From Adiantum capillus-veneris (taxonomy: Eukaryota; Streptophyta; Polypodiopsida; Polypodiales; Pteridaceae): a stretch of DNA of 64,000 bases. The stretch covers positions 61,571,523-61,635,522 of the forward strand of contig CM043970.1 of NCBI GenBank assembly GCA_014529385.2, in the 5' to 3' direction. Both the position numbers and the translations under genes were made by a program. Below, piece by piece: positions 1-10,794 of the stretch. How positions within the stretch are numbered: position 1 is the stretch's first letter; each line of letters starts with the position of its first letter. A model generated the notes under the pieces. The model did not search any database. It was not told where the DNA came from and worked only from the letters and a program-made list of their open reading frames with translations.

Positions 1-1233
1 TAGAGAGCATAGTGCACGACGTTCTACGTAGTGTTTAGGAATTACTCCTTTGAAAGGCTATGCGTACCGGGTACCTAAACATTGTGTGTGCGCGCGTGCG
101 TACACAGGCAAGCACACTTGTGACACAACATCGACGTTCACTTGAGAGAGCTAGAGCACCACTGTCTACTCCTATTTTGTGCAGTGCAACTTCCATTGCT
201 CGTTCAACAATAATAAATATCCCCTTCCCCACCCCCAATCCTACTTAAATCATGAGACCCCCTTCCAAATACCAAGGGTGCTTTTGGTAGCAATGCTAGT
301 AAAGAGATTTTTTTAAGCATCCCCTCTAAATGGACTAATAATTAATTTTTTGACATGTCCCCTGACACCCTGCATCACTTGAGGGAATTGCAATATGAGG
401 GTGGGAGATCCTTTTAGCACCTTGTGCCCCCTCGGTTGTTTGAATGAAGATTAAGAGGCTTGTGAGGTGCACTACTAAGAGACTTTGCATATAACATGCA
501 TTCACAAGCTAATTTGAAAACCCCCTTCTTAACATGGCCTAATTTTCTTATTTCTCCATGAAACATTAAGTTGCTTTCGATATTATTTTAAGAACTCCAT
601 CTGTTAATATATTTAGCTTAATTCGTCTCAAAGTTTGCACTAAAGGAACCCTCCTATTGAACTCCTGTGTTACATAACATGATTGAAAGGTACACCATGA
701 GAGTGCCCCCATTGAGAATAAGAGGGTATCGACTCTAGGTTTTGATGATATTCTAAAGCAAAAAAGAATCAAATCTATCTTCAATGTAATGTGGTCTGGT
801 CACTTTGTTTGTGTCGTTTACACATAAACTTGCAGTTCTTACAAGAAGCTGAAGTCGACTTGAGTAAAAATTCTGCTAAACAGTCACATTGTTGACTATG
901 CTGCTGCAATATCATAATTAGGGACTAAAATTGGCTGTGCTTGAAGGTTGCTTTATAAAGAACTCTTTAATTTTAATAGTACCAGATATACTAGTTAGTA
1001 ACTTCAACCTTGCCAATTTTGCAGCATCAGTCACTTCACTAGCATTGCAAGAAACCCCCGTTTATACCTAGAAAAGGGACTAATCTCTAGGCATGATGAC
1101 ATCATGACAACCATTGAAAGGCAGCCACCAACTTACATAGGTGGAGGAGGTGGCATTCAGTAGCCAAAGGAAAGGCAGTATATGCATGCAATAACTGAAA
1201 AAGCCTGGTTTTTTATTTCTCAAAAGAGCTTAC
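1..1233. other. Probable intron 3 of QTRT2; no coding feature seen
   Basis: AT-rich sequence with short ORFs only. An open stretch on the minus strand near 960-1035 does not resemble the expected next block of QTRT2. The rest of the gene is presumably to the left of the window. Confidence 0.4.
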
Positions 1234-1392
1234 TTGTTTTAAGTCAAGACAGCAGTCAAGCCAATTAAGAGTTCTCTCAACAGACTGCTTATTTCTTTTA
1301 CTTGTCACCCAAAAAGGAGCCTCATCGGGAAGGCTTCCCCAAATGTCAGGCTGCATTGCATTTATGACATCCATGTAGTCCACAGGCTTGAC
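1234..1392 (-). CDS. QTRT2: Queuine tRNA-ribosyltransferase accessory subunit 2, exon 3
   Basis: This 159-bp exon is exactly 53 codons, bounded by a TTTAG acceptor and a CAA/GTAAGC donor on the minus strand. The translation begins VKPVDYMDVINAMQPDIWGS and continues with the SKRNKQSVERTLNWLDCCL block. It matches the family pattern in which a tract beginning '(K/R)P.DYM' is followed by 'QPD.W' and then 'KR.KSVDR.L.WLD'. Together the three exons supply 177 codons, under half of the roughly 400 residues usual for QTRT2, and the zinc-binding C-terminal half is not here. I could not find a convincing exon 4 between 1 and 1233, so the gene most likely continues off the left edge. Confidence 0.85.
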
Positions 1393-1470
1393 CTAAACAT
1401 CCAAGCAATGAAAACGATTTTACTCTAGGGAATAAAAATCTAGGTTATCTATCTAGAAGTTTCACCATAC

Positions 1471-1642
1471 CAGTCTGCGACCGAAAGGTGTCTGAAAGGT
1501 TGCACCCAAGCGGTTGCTTCCATCATGCTCCCCAACACAGAAAGCATCCCTTGCAAACGCTGCCATTGCATGATCAGGTAGGCTTACAAGGTTGTGGACT
1601 CCACCAGCAGTAGCCAAAGTACTCGCAGAAGGGTTATCCAAA
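1471..1642 (-). CDS. QTRT2: Queuine tRNA-ribosyltransferase accessory subunit 2, exon 2
   Basis: This 172-bp exon starts with the third base of a split codon and then gives 57 complete codons. It is preceded on the minus strand by a TTTGCAG acceptor and followed by a GTATGG donor. The translation runs from LDNPSAS through GGVHNLVSLPDHAM to QTPFGRRL. It corresponds to the TGT-family region containing the conserved GGxH segment and the '(T)PFGRRL' block that precedes the 'KPxDYM' block in plant QTRT2. The reading frame is open throughout with no damage. Joined to exon 1 it keeps phase, with TT from exon 1 plus T here making Phe. Exon 3 follows after a short 78-bp intron, so the 43.8-kb gap on the 5' side is exceptional within the gene. 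Confidence 0.85.
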
Positions 1643-2109
1643 CTGCAAACACAGTTTCAGGGCATGTGTCAATTCAAGAATAATCCTTACCATTCCCAGG
1701 CCAACTAATCTTTATGCATGTTCCACAATACCAATATCTGTGCATTATCCCGATAGCGGAGAGACATAACTACTACTATATACTACTCTTGTGGCTACTA
1801 AATACAACTGATACAACTTTTGAAAAAATCATTAGAATGAGAGATTCCATGTTGAGCCCTAGTCGTGACACATCTCTCTCCCCCCTCTCTACACCTTCAT
1901 CTTCCCTCTCTGCCCCCCTTAACGCCATCGAAAACCCTGTGACAACATCTGAGCTCTCTGCACCCGCCTAACCATCTCCTCTATAGCCAACCATCGCCTT
2001 AGTCATCTGTGCACATAGCCATAGCCTGCCCCCCCCCCCCCACAAATCTTCCTACCTAACCATCTCCTCTGTCACTTGCACACAAGGACACCACGCCAGG
2101 GAGGCTTTT

Positions 2110-2187
2110 TGTAAGTCTTGGACACTTCAGCCAAAGATATACTGAAACACACGCAAGAAACTCCAAATAACTTGGCGAACTTGAGAG

Positions 2188-2236
<49 letters not shown>

Positions 2237-2771
2237 ACAAGGCACGGCGTGATTCCGCACCTAGATGCACTAACCCCAAAGACTCGCACCCCTTCTCGGT
2301 ATTATTCTTCGCAAGGTACAATGTCCGAGGGTCCTTCTCTCAAGGATCCCAAGCCAAATCTAAGCAAAAGTGAGACCTTGGGCACACTTACAAAGGCCTG
2401 GCCTATCCCAAAAGCAATTACATGAAAAGTTATGCTTCTAAAAGCATCAAGACCAAAAATTTGCACCGCAAAAAGTCTAGCACAAATCGTCGAATTTCCA
2501 TACAGCTGCCACATCATCACCGCAATTCACAAGAGTCCATACAACTACCAGCTACCATGTCATTAACCTCTATGCAAATTTGAGTCCTTGCTTTATTTAT
2601 TTTGTTTAAAGGTTTGCCCATCAGCCGACTCCTATAAGATGCAGGGTTAGGTTTTTAACCCTAACCCCCTTTTGGGCCACTCGACTAGAACCTGCTAGTC
2701 TGTGAACACTTCTTCTGTCTCTTCCATTGGGGTTTAGGCCCCTCGGCCGGGTCCACATCATCGATGTGGCA
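2110..2771 (-). repeat. 3' LTR of decayed element E1 with internal (GA)n array
   Basis: Read on the minus strand this has the same order of landmarks as the E2 LTR. It starts TGCCACATCGATGATGTGG next to a degraded polypurine tract at about 2772-2790. It has AACCCTAA motifs near 2643-2669 and a degenerate form of the shared GGGGCGCC block at 2273-2308. It ends in AAGTGTCCAAGACTTACA. A (GA)n array of about 44 bp (2190-2233) lies inside the LTR where E2 has none. The two sides differ greatly from E2, so this is an old copy. Confidence 0.6.
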
Positions 2772-3154
2772 TAGCCTAATCCCCCTCTTGAAAGAATTGT
2801 AATCAACCTCGATTATGCCTAAAGAACATAGGACAGAAACTAGTTCAATAGACACCCACTCTATGTATCGTTGGACTAGATCACACATATCCAGCACTTG
2901 CACAAAGACGATAGTCACTGAACATTAGCATCACATTCACATAACTATTTCCGTCAAGAATCATGATCATTGTAACTTATTTAGCAATCACATCGAGACC
3001 GCGCTCATCTTTTCACGGATGTTCTCATCTACTAAATCTCGTTACTATCGCATTCACATCACCCCTCTGGTGACTAAGATAAAATGCTGCATGCATTTCA
3101 TCTTTCCGACACATACTCAAACAATACACAAATGAGAGAGCACATGTAACATAT

Positions 3155-5430
3155 TCATTTTAGGAATTCCATTTGAAATATACATCTTTTCATAAAGTCA
3201 TTCAACAGATTACTGTTAGTTGTCAATATCCATGAGGTCTCAAAAGAAATCAGTGACTTTATTCTCATCGAGGTAATTGTTGATTCATCAATAACTTTTG
3301 GAATAGTCAGTGCTAAACCAAAAGCTTCAAGGTAAAGCTCTAGTATCTGAGGAGTATCTGATAAGTCCTCCTTCATCCACTTTGGCATCAAGAGCTTGGT
3401 AATTCCTAAACTTGACCAAATACCGTCATGTTAGCTTACCTTTCACTTTCCTTTCCTTGTGAGCCAAGACTTGTTCTGGATGAGGATCTCTATTACTTCG
3501 GGTTGCTCGTCTTGCTCCCTGTCCACTGGCACTTCACCTTCGAAAGGTCTAAATAAACTCACATGAAATGCATTGTGAATCTTTCAAGTATTTGGTAGTT
3601 TCAATTTGAAAAACACATATGTTATCGGTTCTAGCTTTGAAAAAAGCCTCTCCTAACCCTTCCCTTTTCATAAACACGCTTTCTCAAACTTGGAGGAGCA
3701 CCCAATCATTTTCCTTCCGTTGCAAGTCATGCCGATGCTTGTCAATTGCCCTCTTATGTCGTGCTCAAGGCTTCTTCAAAGCATCCCGTACCTTGGCAAA
3801 CGCAATGTCCAGATCTTGTGTATATTGACCTGCTTCAAGACTATTATCCTTGGTGCTCACTATCGATGGAGCCTTTCTGACACCCTCAATGATCTCAAAT
3901 GGCGCCTTCCCATTAGATGTGTGGACTGTGTTGCTATAAGCAAACTCCAGCAAGGGCATAAACTTTTTCCACTGAGTCTTCTGATCGGAGATATATGACT
4001 TCAACAAGTCTAAAACCACTGAGTTGGCTAACTCCGACTGCCCATCTGTCTATGGATGAAACAAGGACGAGAATTTAAGTTGTCTATATTCTCCCATATT
4101 GCTCTCCAAAACAAACTCACAAATCAGGGATCTCTATCCGACACGATAGTTCAAGCATACCATGTAATCTAAAAATCTGTGAGACAAAGCAAGGTAGGAT
4201 CAAAACGTACGTACGAATCCGTTCCGTACCGTACGGACGTACTATACGATCCGTATGGTACAGATCGATCCGTACAAGGCATTTTTTGAAAATTTTCTTT
4301 TTGGAAGATAAGCGTGGCTGAGGGTTTTTGATGCATTTTTGCTTACTTATGGACGACCAACCAGTTCTCATTTGAGCTTTGATATGCCTATTCAATCATC
4401 AATGTCGTCTAAACTTTGAAGTCTCTTGCAGTAGTTACACAGTATGTGGTTGTCTTGTAAAACACGTCTTTGAATGTCTCTTAAAGTTGTTGCCCTCTCT
4501 TGTTTTTCATCAGAAATGTCCTAGAAAGTTTGGTAAATTGAGTTTTTTTTACAGGAGTATGTATTTTTACGTACATAGAAATTTTTCATGTACGGAACAA
4601 CGTACAGTACGTACATATACGCCACGTACAATACGTTTGGTACCACGAGCTTGGCCAAATGATCGGCTTTTACTTCCTTCCTTACTGGAATTGAGTGAGT
4701 CTGTTTGTTGAATTGGTGGATGATTGTCTAACCAAATGTCATCATGCCCACTCTGAGTCTTTGGAAGATCAAAGATAAAGTCCATTGCTATAAAGTCTTT
4801 GGTCAATCAGGAATGGGTAAAGGTTATAGTAGACCGGATGCCGTGCCTTGTGTCTGTCAAACTTGACCTTCTGACACTAAACAAGTGCATACAAACTCAT
4901 CCACATCCTATCTGAGCCTAGGCCAATAGAAATACTTTTCCACGCCTTTCAAGGTACTCTCGATACCTGTATGCCTACCAAATGGTGAATTACAGCACTC
5001 TCTCAAGACCTTATTCATCAACCCCTGTGTGACACACAACATGGTTTTTCACATTAAATAACCTTCCTTTAGAGCATAGCCTGCAACTATCCCCCCACTA
5101 AGCAATCGATCAAAGATGTTTGCAAAATTTGGATCTGTAGCATACTGATCAATCATATCTTCAAACTTTTGATAGTGTGTTGCCGAAATAGCCAATACCT
5201 ATAGCTTTCGAGACAACGCGTTTGTCACCAAATTCTTATTTCCCATGACATGGACAATTTGAAAGTAGAACCACGACAAAATGTTCGCCTATCTCATTTG
5301 CTTATCTGAAAGCTCTTTCTAGGACAAGAAGTATCTCAGACTCTGATGATCACTGAACACTACTCCAAGCACGAAATGTCAACACTGAGTAAGAGCATGT
5401 ATGACTGCTAACAGCTCCTCTATTACAATG
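3155..5430 (-). pseudogene. E1 Ty3/gypsy pol remnant (RNase H to integrase and chromodomain-like tail)
   Basis: Reading from 5430 down, the fragments are as follows. There is an RNase H segment (ELLAVIHALTQ), then an integrase HHCC zone at about 4840-5020 with 'SPFGRHTGIESTLKGVEKYF'-like sequence. An integrase core follows at 4567-4806 (AMDFIFDLPKTQSGHD), then 4117-4195 after an insert. Next is a QKTQWKKFMPLLEFAYSNTV segment at 3765-4019, and the C-terminal MPKWMKEDLSDTPQILELYLEAF block at about 3270-3391. Several stops and frameshifts separate these pieces and gag, protease and most of the reverse transcriptase are missing. The order shows a minus-strand element of the same family as E2, E4 and E6, truncated at 5432 where it abuts plus-strand sequence. 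Confidence 0.8.
4194..4646. mobile_element. MITE-like insert in E1 integrase
   Basis: About 453 bp interrupt the E1 integrase between the sequence for 'HLAKL' and that for 'FVSQIFRLHG', residues that are contiguous in E4. The ends are imperfect inverted repeats: GTAGGATCAAAACGTA at 4194-4209 against the complement of TACGTTTGGTACCAC at 4632-4646. Both subterminal zones are packed with TACGTACG and GTACGG motifs. There is no ORF of note. The target duplication is not clear. This fits a small non-autonomous DNA transposon, but the superfamily is not assigned. Confidence 0.55.
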
Positions 5431-5432
5431 GT

Positions 5433-5820
5433 ATCAGAGCAGACGATTTTTCTTCTACAAAGGATCTGATCCCTTTATTTGCAACACACATGGATTCAAT
5501 CGACGAGTCCTGCCAGGAGGAAACTGTGGCACCCGATCACTCGGGTTCGAAGGAGAACAACGGACATCGACCACCTTCTGAAGATTCAAAAGAATATGAA
5601 CCGTCTCCACCTATCGAATACGAAAAAATGGAGATACAGAATGAACATCGGGTCGACACCTGTGCTCGGCACATGCTCCAGTACTCCAAGGACCCCCAGT
5701 ACGTGAAATTTTTTATCAAGCACCCACTTGACAAGATGCATTCTCGATGGCGTACCACCATCCATTCGCCTTTGAAGGCAACCTTGAAGAAGACAACTAC
5801 ATCAGAAGCACCAATTTAGA
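5433..5820 (+). pseudogene. Primer-binding site and gag N-terminus fragment, E2-related
   Basis: The sequence TGGTATCAGAGC near 5434-5445 is the standard site complementary to initiator-Met tRNA, preceded by the TTACA that ends E2-type LTRs. The following ORF (ATG at 5490, stop at 5817) encodes about 109 residues starting MDSIDESCQEETVAPDHS. Acidic and serine-rich stretches and a 'YSKDPQYVKFF' segment correspond to 'FAKDPKMEKYM' in the E2 gag. The LTR body that should precede it is absent: minus-strand E1 pol sequence sits directly upstream, so a rearrangement joined the two. Confidence 0.65.
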
Positions 5821-5824
5821 GGGT

Positions 5825-5939
5825 TGTCAGGTGTAGCAGAAGTGTGTAAGGATTTAGCTCGGATCTAGTACTCCGCACAAACACAAGGTTACTTTACTTC
5901 ACTTGACAAGAGAAACTGAACACAATGAACGAGAGAGAC

Positions 5940-5981
<42 letters not shown>

Positions 5982-6654
5982 GACCCGAATGTCGGATCCT
6001 AACCACCCTCAAGGGCCCTCTTGCTCTATAGCCAGAGCAAGTTCTTGCTTTATTACTTGCATAAAACACTGACACAATAATGCTAAATGCTGAGATTCTA
6101 ATGCTAAGGTGTTGATCGATGCTTGATTCAGATGCTTGGTGCTACTAAGGAACTGAAGGGTACTGCGGTAGATGCTGAGAGGTACTTCTAAGGATACTTG
6201 GTACTTGAGAGGCTTAGTGTTGGTTATTGCGAGTACTTGGTGCTTGATACTACGGGGTACTTTGGTACTGCTGGTGCTTGGTACTGCGGGTACTGAAGGT
6301 ACGTGGGTACTAAGGACACGAATGTCCCGATGATCCCTACGCTGAGCTACGCAGGAGCCAAGCCAAAACACAAGGGGTGCTAGATGTTGGAGTAGTGCGT
6401 CAACGACGACGACGATGATAATGAGGGGTACTTGTGCTACGGTGCTATTGAGGTACTAATGGGTATTGCTGGAGATACTTGGTACTGCGACAACGATGAC
6501 GATGATGAGGCTGTGGGCCGATCTGCTATTGCCGAGGACTGCGATGGCTGATCTGAAAACGCTGCTGATCCGCAAGACTAATCACTGAATTCAGGGTGCT
6601 TAGGGTTGGAAAAACACTAGTGGAAGAGGCTCAGAGACACGAAAAGATGTAACA
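5825..6654 (-). repeat. LTR-like repeat F2, copy 1
   Basis: This 830-bp stretch starts TGTCAGG and ends GATGTAACA, so it has TG...CA termini in either orientation. A (GA)n array at about 5947-5980 is followed by a 50-bp block (from 'cgacccgaatgtcggatcc' to 'agggccctcttgctct') that recurs at about 41824-41875. AATAAAG-type signals on the minus strand near 6045-6060 suggest minus orientation. The middle (6140-6480) is full of imperfect GGTACT-containing repeats. No coding region is seen. LTR status is inferred from the termini and the second copy. Confidence 0.4.
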
Positions 6655-6665
6655 AACTGCTGACG

Positions 6666-7253
6666 TGTCAAAGCCTAAAGAATGGAGCCAACTAACAGAT
6701 GACGTGGCTGCCCAAGAGCAAAAACCCTAACCCTAATTTCTGCCAAAAACCTTAACTGTTGAAACCCTAATCCTAAAACCTGCAAACCCTAATTCTGGAA
6801 ACCCTGACCCTAAAACCTGCAAACCCTAATTCTAGAAACCCTAAGAAGAACAAGAAACAGAAGAAGAAGTCCTACCAACTTATAGGGACCCCATTCGATG
6901 GGGCCCCAAGTGACATAAAGGCATTAAAAATAAAGCAGAACACGCTCAAGAGACTTTGCACATCAAAATATGATGATGTGGCACCTGTACGGACGTTCCA
7001 AAATTCGCGGCGGATTTTTAGGAAAATCCCGAAATTATAGGAAAGTGGTTTTTTGGGGTCAGCTTTTCATATTTGATGCTTTTAGGCTTTGGACCTTTAA
7101 ATATGAACCTTGGGTCCTCTCTGGCACTCTTTAGCGTGCAGACCGCATAGCAGGTGCTTCCCGGCTATTGTGCTTTGCGAATCAGCAGTAATATAAAGAA
7201 ATACCGAAAGGGGCGCCAAGGTTTGGGGCCAATCCTCTCTGGGGTGGAATTCC

Positions 7254-7330
<77 letters not shown>

Positions 7331-7404
7331 CAGTTGTTATTGAAGTGTTAAAAGACCCTTCAGTCTGTTCTTTTCTATTAGCACGTGGTGCCCGCCTTGT
7401 GACA
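6666..7404 (+). repeat. LTR of element E3 with (CT)n array
   Basis: The stretch starts TGTCAAAG and ends CTTGTGACA, immediately before a primer-binding site. It shares with the E2 LTR an array of AAACCCTAA-like motifs (6721-6844) and the block AATACCGAAAGGGGCGCC followed by GGGGCCAAT (7196-7233). A (CT)n array of about 69 bp (7258-7326) sits just after 'ggaattccgcca', the same LTR position as the GA array in E1. No matching 3' LTR was found. Confidence 0.6.
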
Positions 7405-7405
7405 G

Positions 7406-7417
7406 TGGTATCAGAGC
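7406..7417 (+). promoter_or_regulatory. Primer-binding site of E3 (tRNA-iMet type)
   Basis: TGGTATCAGAGC lies one base after the LTR end at 7404. This is the common plant LTR-retrotransposon priming sequence. Confidence 0.75.
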
Positions 7418-8254
7418 ATCAGGCGTGTGCTTTTCTGAAAGAATACCGGTCCTACAAAAGAGCAGACAGAGCTATTGGAATTTTACCGGACTTATTAGCC
7501 ACTCCCACCCATACTTCATCGCGCATCAGGCACGCTCCCGTCTTCATCGCTCATGTCTTAAAGGGCATAAGCCAATTAAGATCACTTACAAGAGAAGGAT
7601 CCAGATTTGTTTCAAGTCACTGTTTTTGTCAGAAGCAGTGCCATGCAGATGTTGATGTCTACAGCTACCAAGCAGCATACTCCAAGTACTTGGCAAGCTT
7701 TCAAGAAAAAAAAAAATTACCCGAAGTTATATGGTTTCTGACATCTTCCTTCGGAGTGCAACTTCTGGCAGAGTGGGGTATCCTGAAATGCTTGCCATGG
7801 AAACCCTAGCAGATTATATCTTGAAATTTCTCTACATCTCTCAGTAGATGTCTCTTCACGAGCTGATGACCTTGGAGGTCCGATGTGAATGATATATCTT
7901 GGGACTACCATCGCCACCAACGAAAACACTGTTTGTCCAAGAGCTGATGGACCATGCTGTGCTAGGCCACGACCCTATGGAAGAAACCTAGCCCTAATTT
8001 TTGATGCAAGTTTGAGGATGGAAAGTCAGTCGACTTTTCGAGCTCGACTGATGTCGAGATTGCTTTTTAAGTTTGAGTTCTGTTTGAACTTGTTTGGTGA
8101 TCTTGTTTGAAATTTGTTTGAAATGGATGGTATCTGTTTTGAACCTGTTTTGGTGCCGATTTGAATTGTTTGACTCTGGTTTGATACTGGTTTCAATAAT
8201 TGGTGATTTTACTCCCGGGTGGAGAAGTGAGAAATATTGTTTTGGTATTGTTTG

Positions 8255-8468
8255 AACCTCAGAACGACGCAGGCCGATGCCTGGGGAGCGTTTCGTTGTA
8301 TGTTTGAAAACCTCGGAACAACGCAAGCCGATGCCTAGGGAGCGAGGGAGCGTTTCGTTGTATGCTAGAAAACCTCCAAACGACGCAGTCCGATGCCTGG
8401 GGAGCGTTTGGTTGTATGCTTGAACCTCCGAGCGACGCAAACTGCGGTCTAGGGAGCATTTGGTTGCA
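8255..8468. repeat. Tandem repeat, about 60-70 bp x 4
   Basis: Four diverged copies share the core GACGCAGxCCGATGCCTGGGG and then GAGCGTTTCGTTGTATG. They begin near 8257, 8320, 8378 and 8430. One copy carries an extra GAGCGAGG duplication. Confidence 0.75.
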
Positions 8469-8782
8469 CAGTCCTCTGAGCTCATGGCCCGAACCTTTTT
8501 AGGTTATTGGCGGGGGGAGTGACGAGGTAGTCGTTGAGTAGCTTCATACTGCAGACCGTTTGTCTCGGAAGAGTGCTCAACGGCGCTGTTTGTTGTGTCT
8601 TGTAACATGCATATGTGAGCATTTGTGTTGCATTGTGATGTGTCAATTACTGAGTATTCCTAATTGGATGAGATTGCTTGGGTATGTAATTTTAGTGCAT
8701 CAAGACACCCGTGGAAGATCAGTACGGTCTAGGTGTGATGGCTAATTTTACTACGCCGGAATATCAAGAGTTCCGATCTGGA

Positions 8783-8930
8783 CGAAAGAAGAAGCTAACT
8801 CTTTGATCAAAACAACCAAAAGGAGAAGCTAACTCCTTGATCAAAACAGCCGAAAGGAGAAGCTAACTCCTTGATCAAAAGAGCAAAAACTTGAAAGGAG
8901 AAGCTAACTCCTTAATAAAAAGAGCAAACT
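8783..8930. repeat. Tandem repeat, about 35-40 bp x 4
   Basis: Four copies of GAGAAGCTAACTCCTTGATC followed by AAAACAGCCGAAAG or a variant. The last copy reads CTTAATAAAAAGAGC. Confidence 0.8.
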
Positions 8931-9435
8931 GATTGTCCCTCGGAATGACCCTCGGAAATTTTTGAGCTAACTTGAGTTGTTTTGCAGATATGCTGTAATC
9001 GCGGACGATTACTCTCTTTAGACACGATGAAAAGACATGACCATAGGTCAAGAGACGTGACTCTAGGCCAATAGTCGTGTACTTTTGATGTAGAGTCGTG
9101 ACCTTTCGGCATAAAGGTGCAGCCATTCGCTAAAGAGGCATGGCTATTCGCCGAACAGGTGCGACTCTTGAGCGAAGAGACGCATCCTTTGGAGAATCGG
9201 GGGTCTCAGATCTGGTAGATCTTCATATCTGCAAAAGAATCAAGCGAAGAAGGTAATACAAAGACAAAGAATACGTCACAATCATGACATTCCCTCCTAT
9301 TTAAAATAAAACCCAAGGGTAGTTGTAGAAACTCCAAGAGAAAGAAAATGTATTTGTACTTGCTTTAGCATCCAAAGTTCTTATTGTGAAGTCCCACATC
9401 ATGGCACTTTTATTGACCATAACTATTTTGTCAAA

Positions 9436-10163
9436 TTAAATACTGATCATATCTACAACTTGTCTCATATTTGCCAAAAGTATCAGTATCACATATGCAA
9501 CTTGATTAGTGCTTTTGTCAAAGTCATTTATAACTTTGAGCTTTTTCCAAGAAAAGATTGAATCGTTATCTGGTTCAAGTGAAACTATTGGTAAACTGAC
9601 TTGAGTTTTCTCTTGAGTGATGACCATTGGTTGGAAATCTGCAAGATATTCCATTGGTTTGTCTGAAACAGTAAAATCCGTTTGAAGGGATGTTGTAAAC
9701 TGAGACAGAGTAGTGTTTGGAGGTATATCCATCTGTAAAGGTTTATCTGTGGAACAAGTTGTGTCCAAAGATTCAATTGCAGCGACTGAAGTCGTGCTAC
9801 AAGAGTCTACATCTGATTTATCCTTTGCAATGTTGAAGGTAAGGGAAGTTTGAAAAATTATCATTCACCACTGCATTTGGTATCTGTTCAGAAACAAAGA
9901 CTTTATTTTGCAAGGGCGGTGATGAGGCGAATTTTTCTGCCTGGATCACGGCCAAAGAAGGGGTTATGTGCTTGTTGGTTGTCACACAAGAATCAGAATC
10001 TTCTGAATCTTCAGTTGTTTCAACGGGTATTAAGGCTTCCGGTTGAGAAGGAAGAGGTTGAGGGAGTTGTTGCATTTTAGACCTTTGAAGGATCCTCTTG
10101 CACAAGGAAAGGATCAATAAATCTTTAACTTTACCACCATCAGACAAGAAAGACTTAAATGTA
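9436..10163 (-). pseudogene. Degenerate gag-like ORF, 3' half (split by E2)
   Basis: Two overlapping minus-strand frames cover this stretch, 9818-10163 and 9436-9864, with a frameshift near 9820-9860. The first contains 'FKSFLSDGGKVKDLLILSLC' and a Ser/Pro-rich acidic tail with EDSEDSDS. The second is hydrophilic and Thr/Ser-rich. At the E2 insertion site this frame is continuous with the ORF on the other side (16683-17037), so both are parts of one older reading frame. I do not recognise the product. A coil-like N-terminal half suggests a retroelement gag, but that is inference. Confidence 0.4.
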
Positions 10164-10168
10164 GGGCA

Positions 10169-10723
10169 TGTCACAAAGTGAAGACGTGGCGGACAACAAA
10201 AACCCTAATTTCTGCCAGAAACCCTAAAATTCCTGCAAACCCTAATTTTTGCTAGAAACCCTAAATTCCGGAAATCGCGGAGGCGGATTATTAAAAATAA
10301 AAATAAAAAAAAAATTTGGAAAATGATGAGCGACGCGAATTTTGCTTTTGCTTTTTTTTGTTAAAAAAAAAGAGAAAAGACTCTCTAAGAGAGAGAGAGA
10401 ACTGATGCTTTTGATTTTAAAAGCTTTTGGGGCTCTGCTTTTGGGCATCCCTTGTAACCTTTAAATTAGTGGTGAGGGCCTCACTTCTGAGAGCATCTGG
10501 ACGCAGAGTCTGAGAGTGAAACCCTAACCGCTCTCTTGTACTTTGATGATTGATTAATGCAAAAAGAAATACCGAAAGGGGCGCCAGTCTTTGGGGCCAA
10601 TATCTCTAGGCACGGAACTCCGCCGGGCCAGTGCAAATCTATTGTGATCTGTGAATTGTTTTGAAGTGGTTATTTGGTGCTGTCGCGGTTGATTCTTGAC
10701 TTGGAGTGTCCAAGTCTGTTACA
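10169..10723 (+). repeat. 5' LTR of E2
   Basis: Starts TGTCACAAAG and ends GTCTGTTACA. It contains a telobox-like array (10199-10268), a short GA run, and the shared block AAATACCGAAAGGGGCGCC...GGGGCCAAT at 10564-10601. It matches the 3' copy almost base for base apart from an A/T homopolymer zone. Confidence 0.92.
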
Positions 10724-10724
10724 A

Positions 10725-10736
10725 TGGTATCAGAGC
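10725..10736 (+). promoter_or_regulatory. Primer-binding site of E2
   Basis: TGGTATCAGAGC, complementary to the 3' end of initiator-Met tRNA, one base after the 5' LTR. Confidence 0.85.
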
Positions 10737-10794
10737 ACGGCCGATTTCTCTTCTACGGGAAATCCGATCCCCGAATTTTTTTTCCGCGGCACCT

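Larger units (their letters stand above)
7418..9430 (+). other. E3 internal region without recognisable gag or pol; three tandem-repeat blocks
   Basis: No retroviral domain is visible. Short ORFs such as the one crossing 7345-7809 begin inside the LTR and are not convincing. The region instead holds repeat blocks at 8255-8468, 8770-8930 and about 9040-9185, described separately. It may be the leader of a non-autonomous element, or unrelated host DNA beyond a truncated element. From about 9190 to 9430 nothing further is seen. Confidence 0.35.

Noticed and set aside
960-1035. Possible QTRT2 exon 4 on the minus strand
   Set aside because: Open, but the translation does not resemble the expected next block and no good acceptor/donor pair in phase was found.
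2056-2425. ORFs rich in SLSLSL or ERERER across the GA arrays (also at 7154-7351, 44.0, 45.3, 48.2, 48.5 and 54.4 kb)
   Set aside because: They are translations of dinucleotide repeats with no conserved sequence.
6721-6844. Interstitial telomere sequence
   Set aside because: AAACCCTAA units are separated by non-telomeric words and recur in LTRs, so they are LTR motifs and not telomeric DNA.
8255-8930. CRISPR-like array
   Set aside because: The repeats are contiguous tandem copies without unique spacers, in a plant retroelement context.
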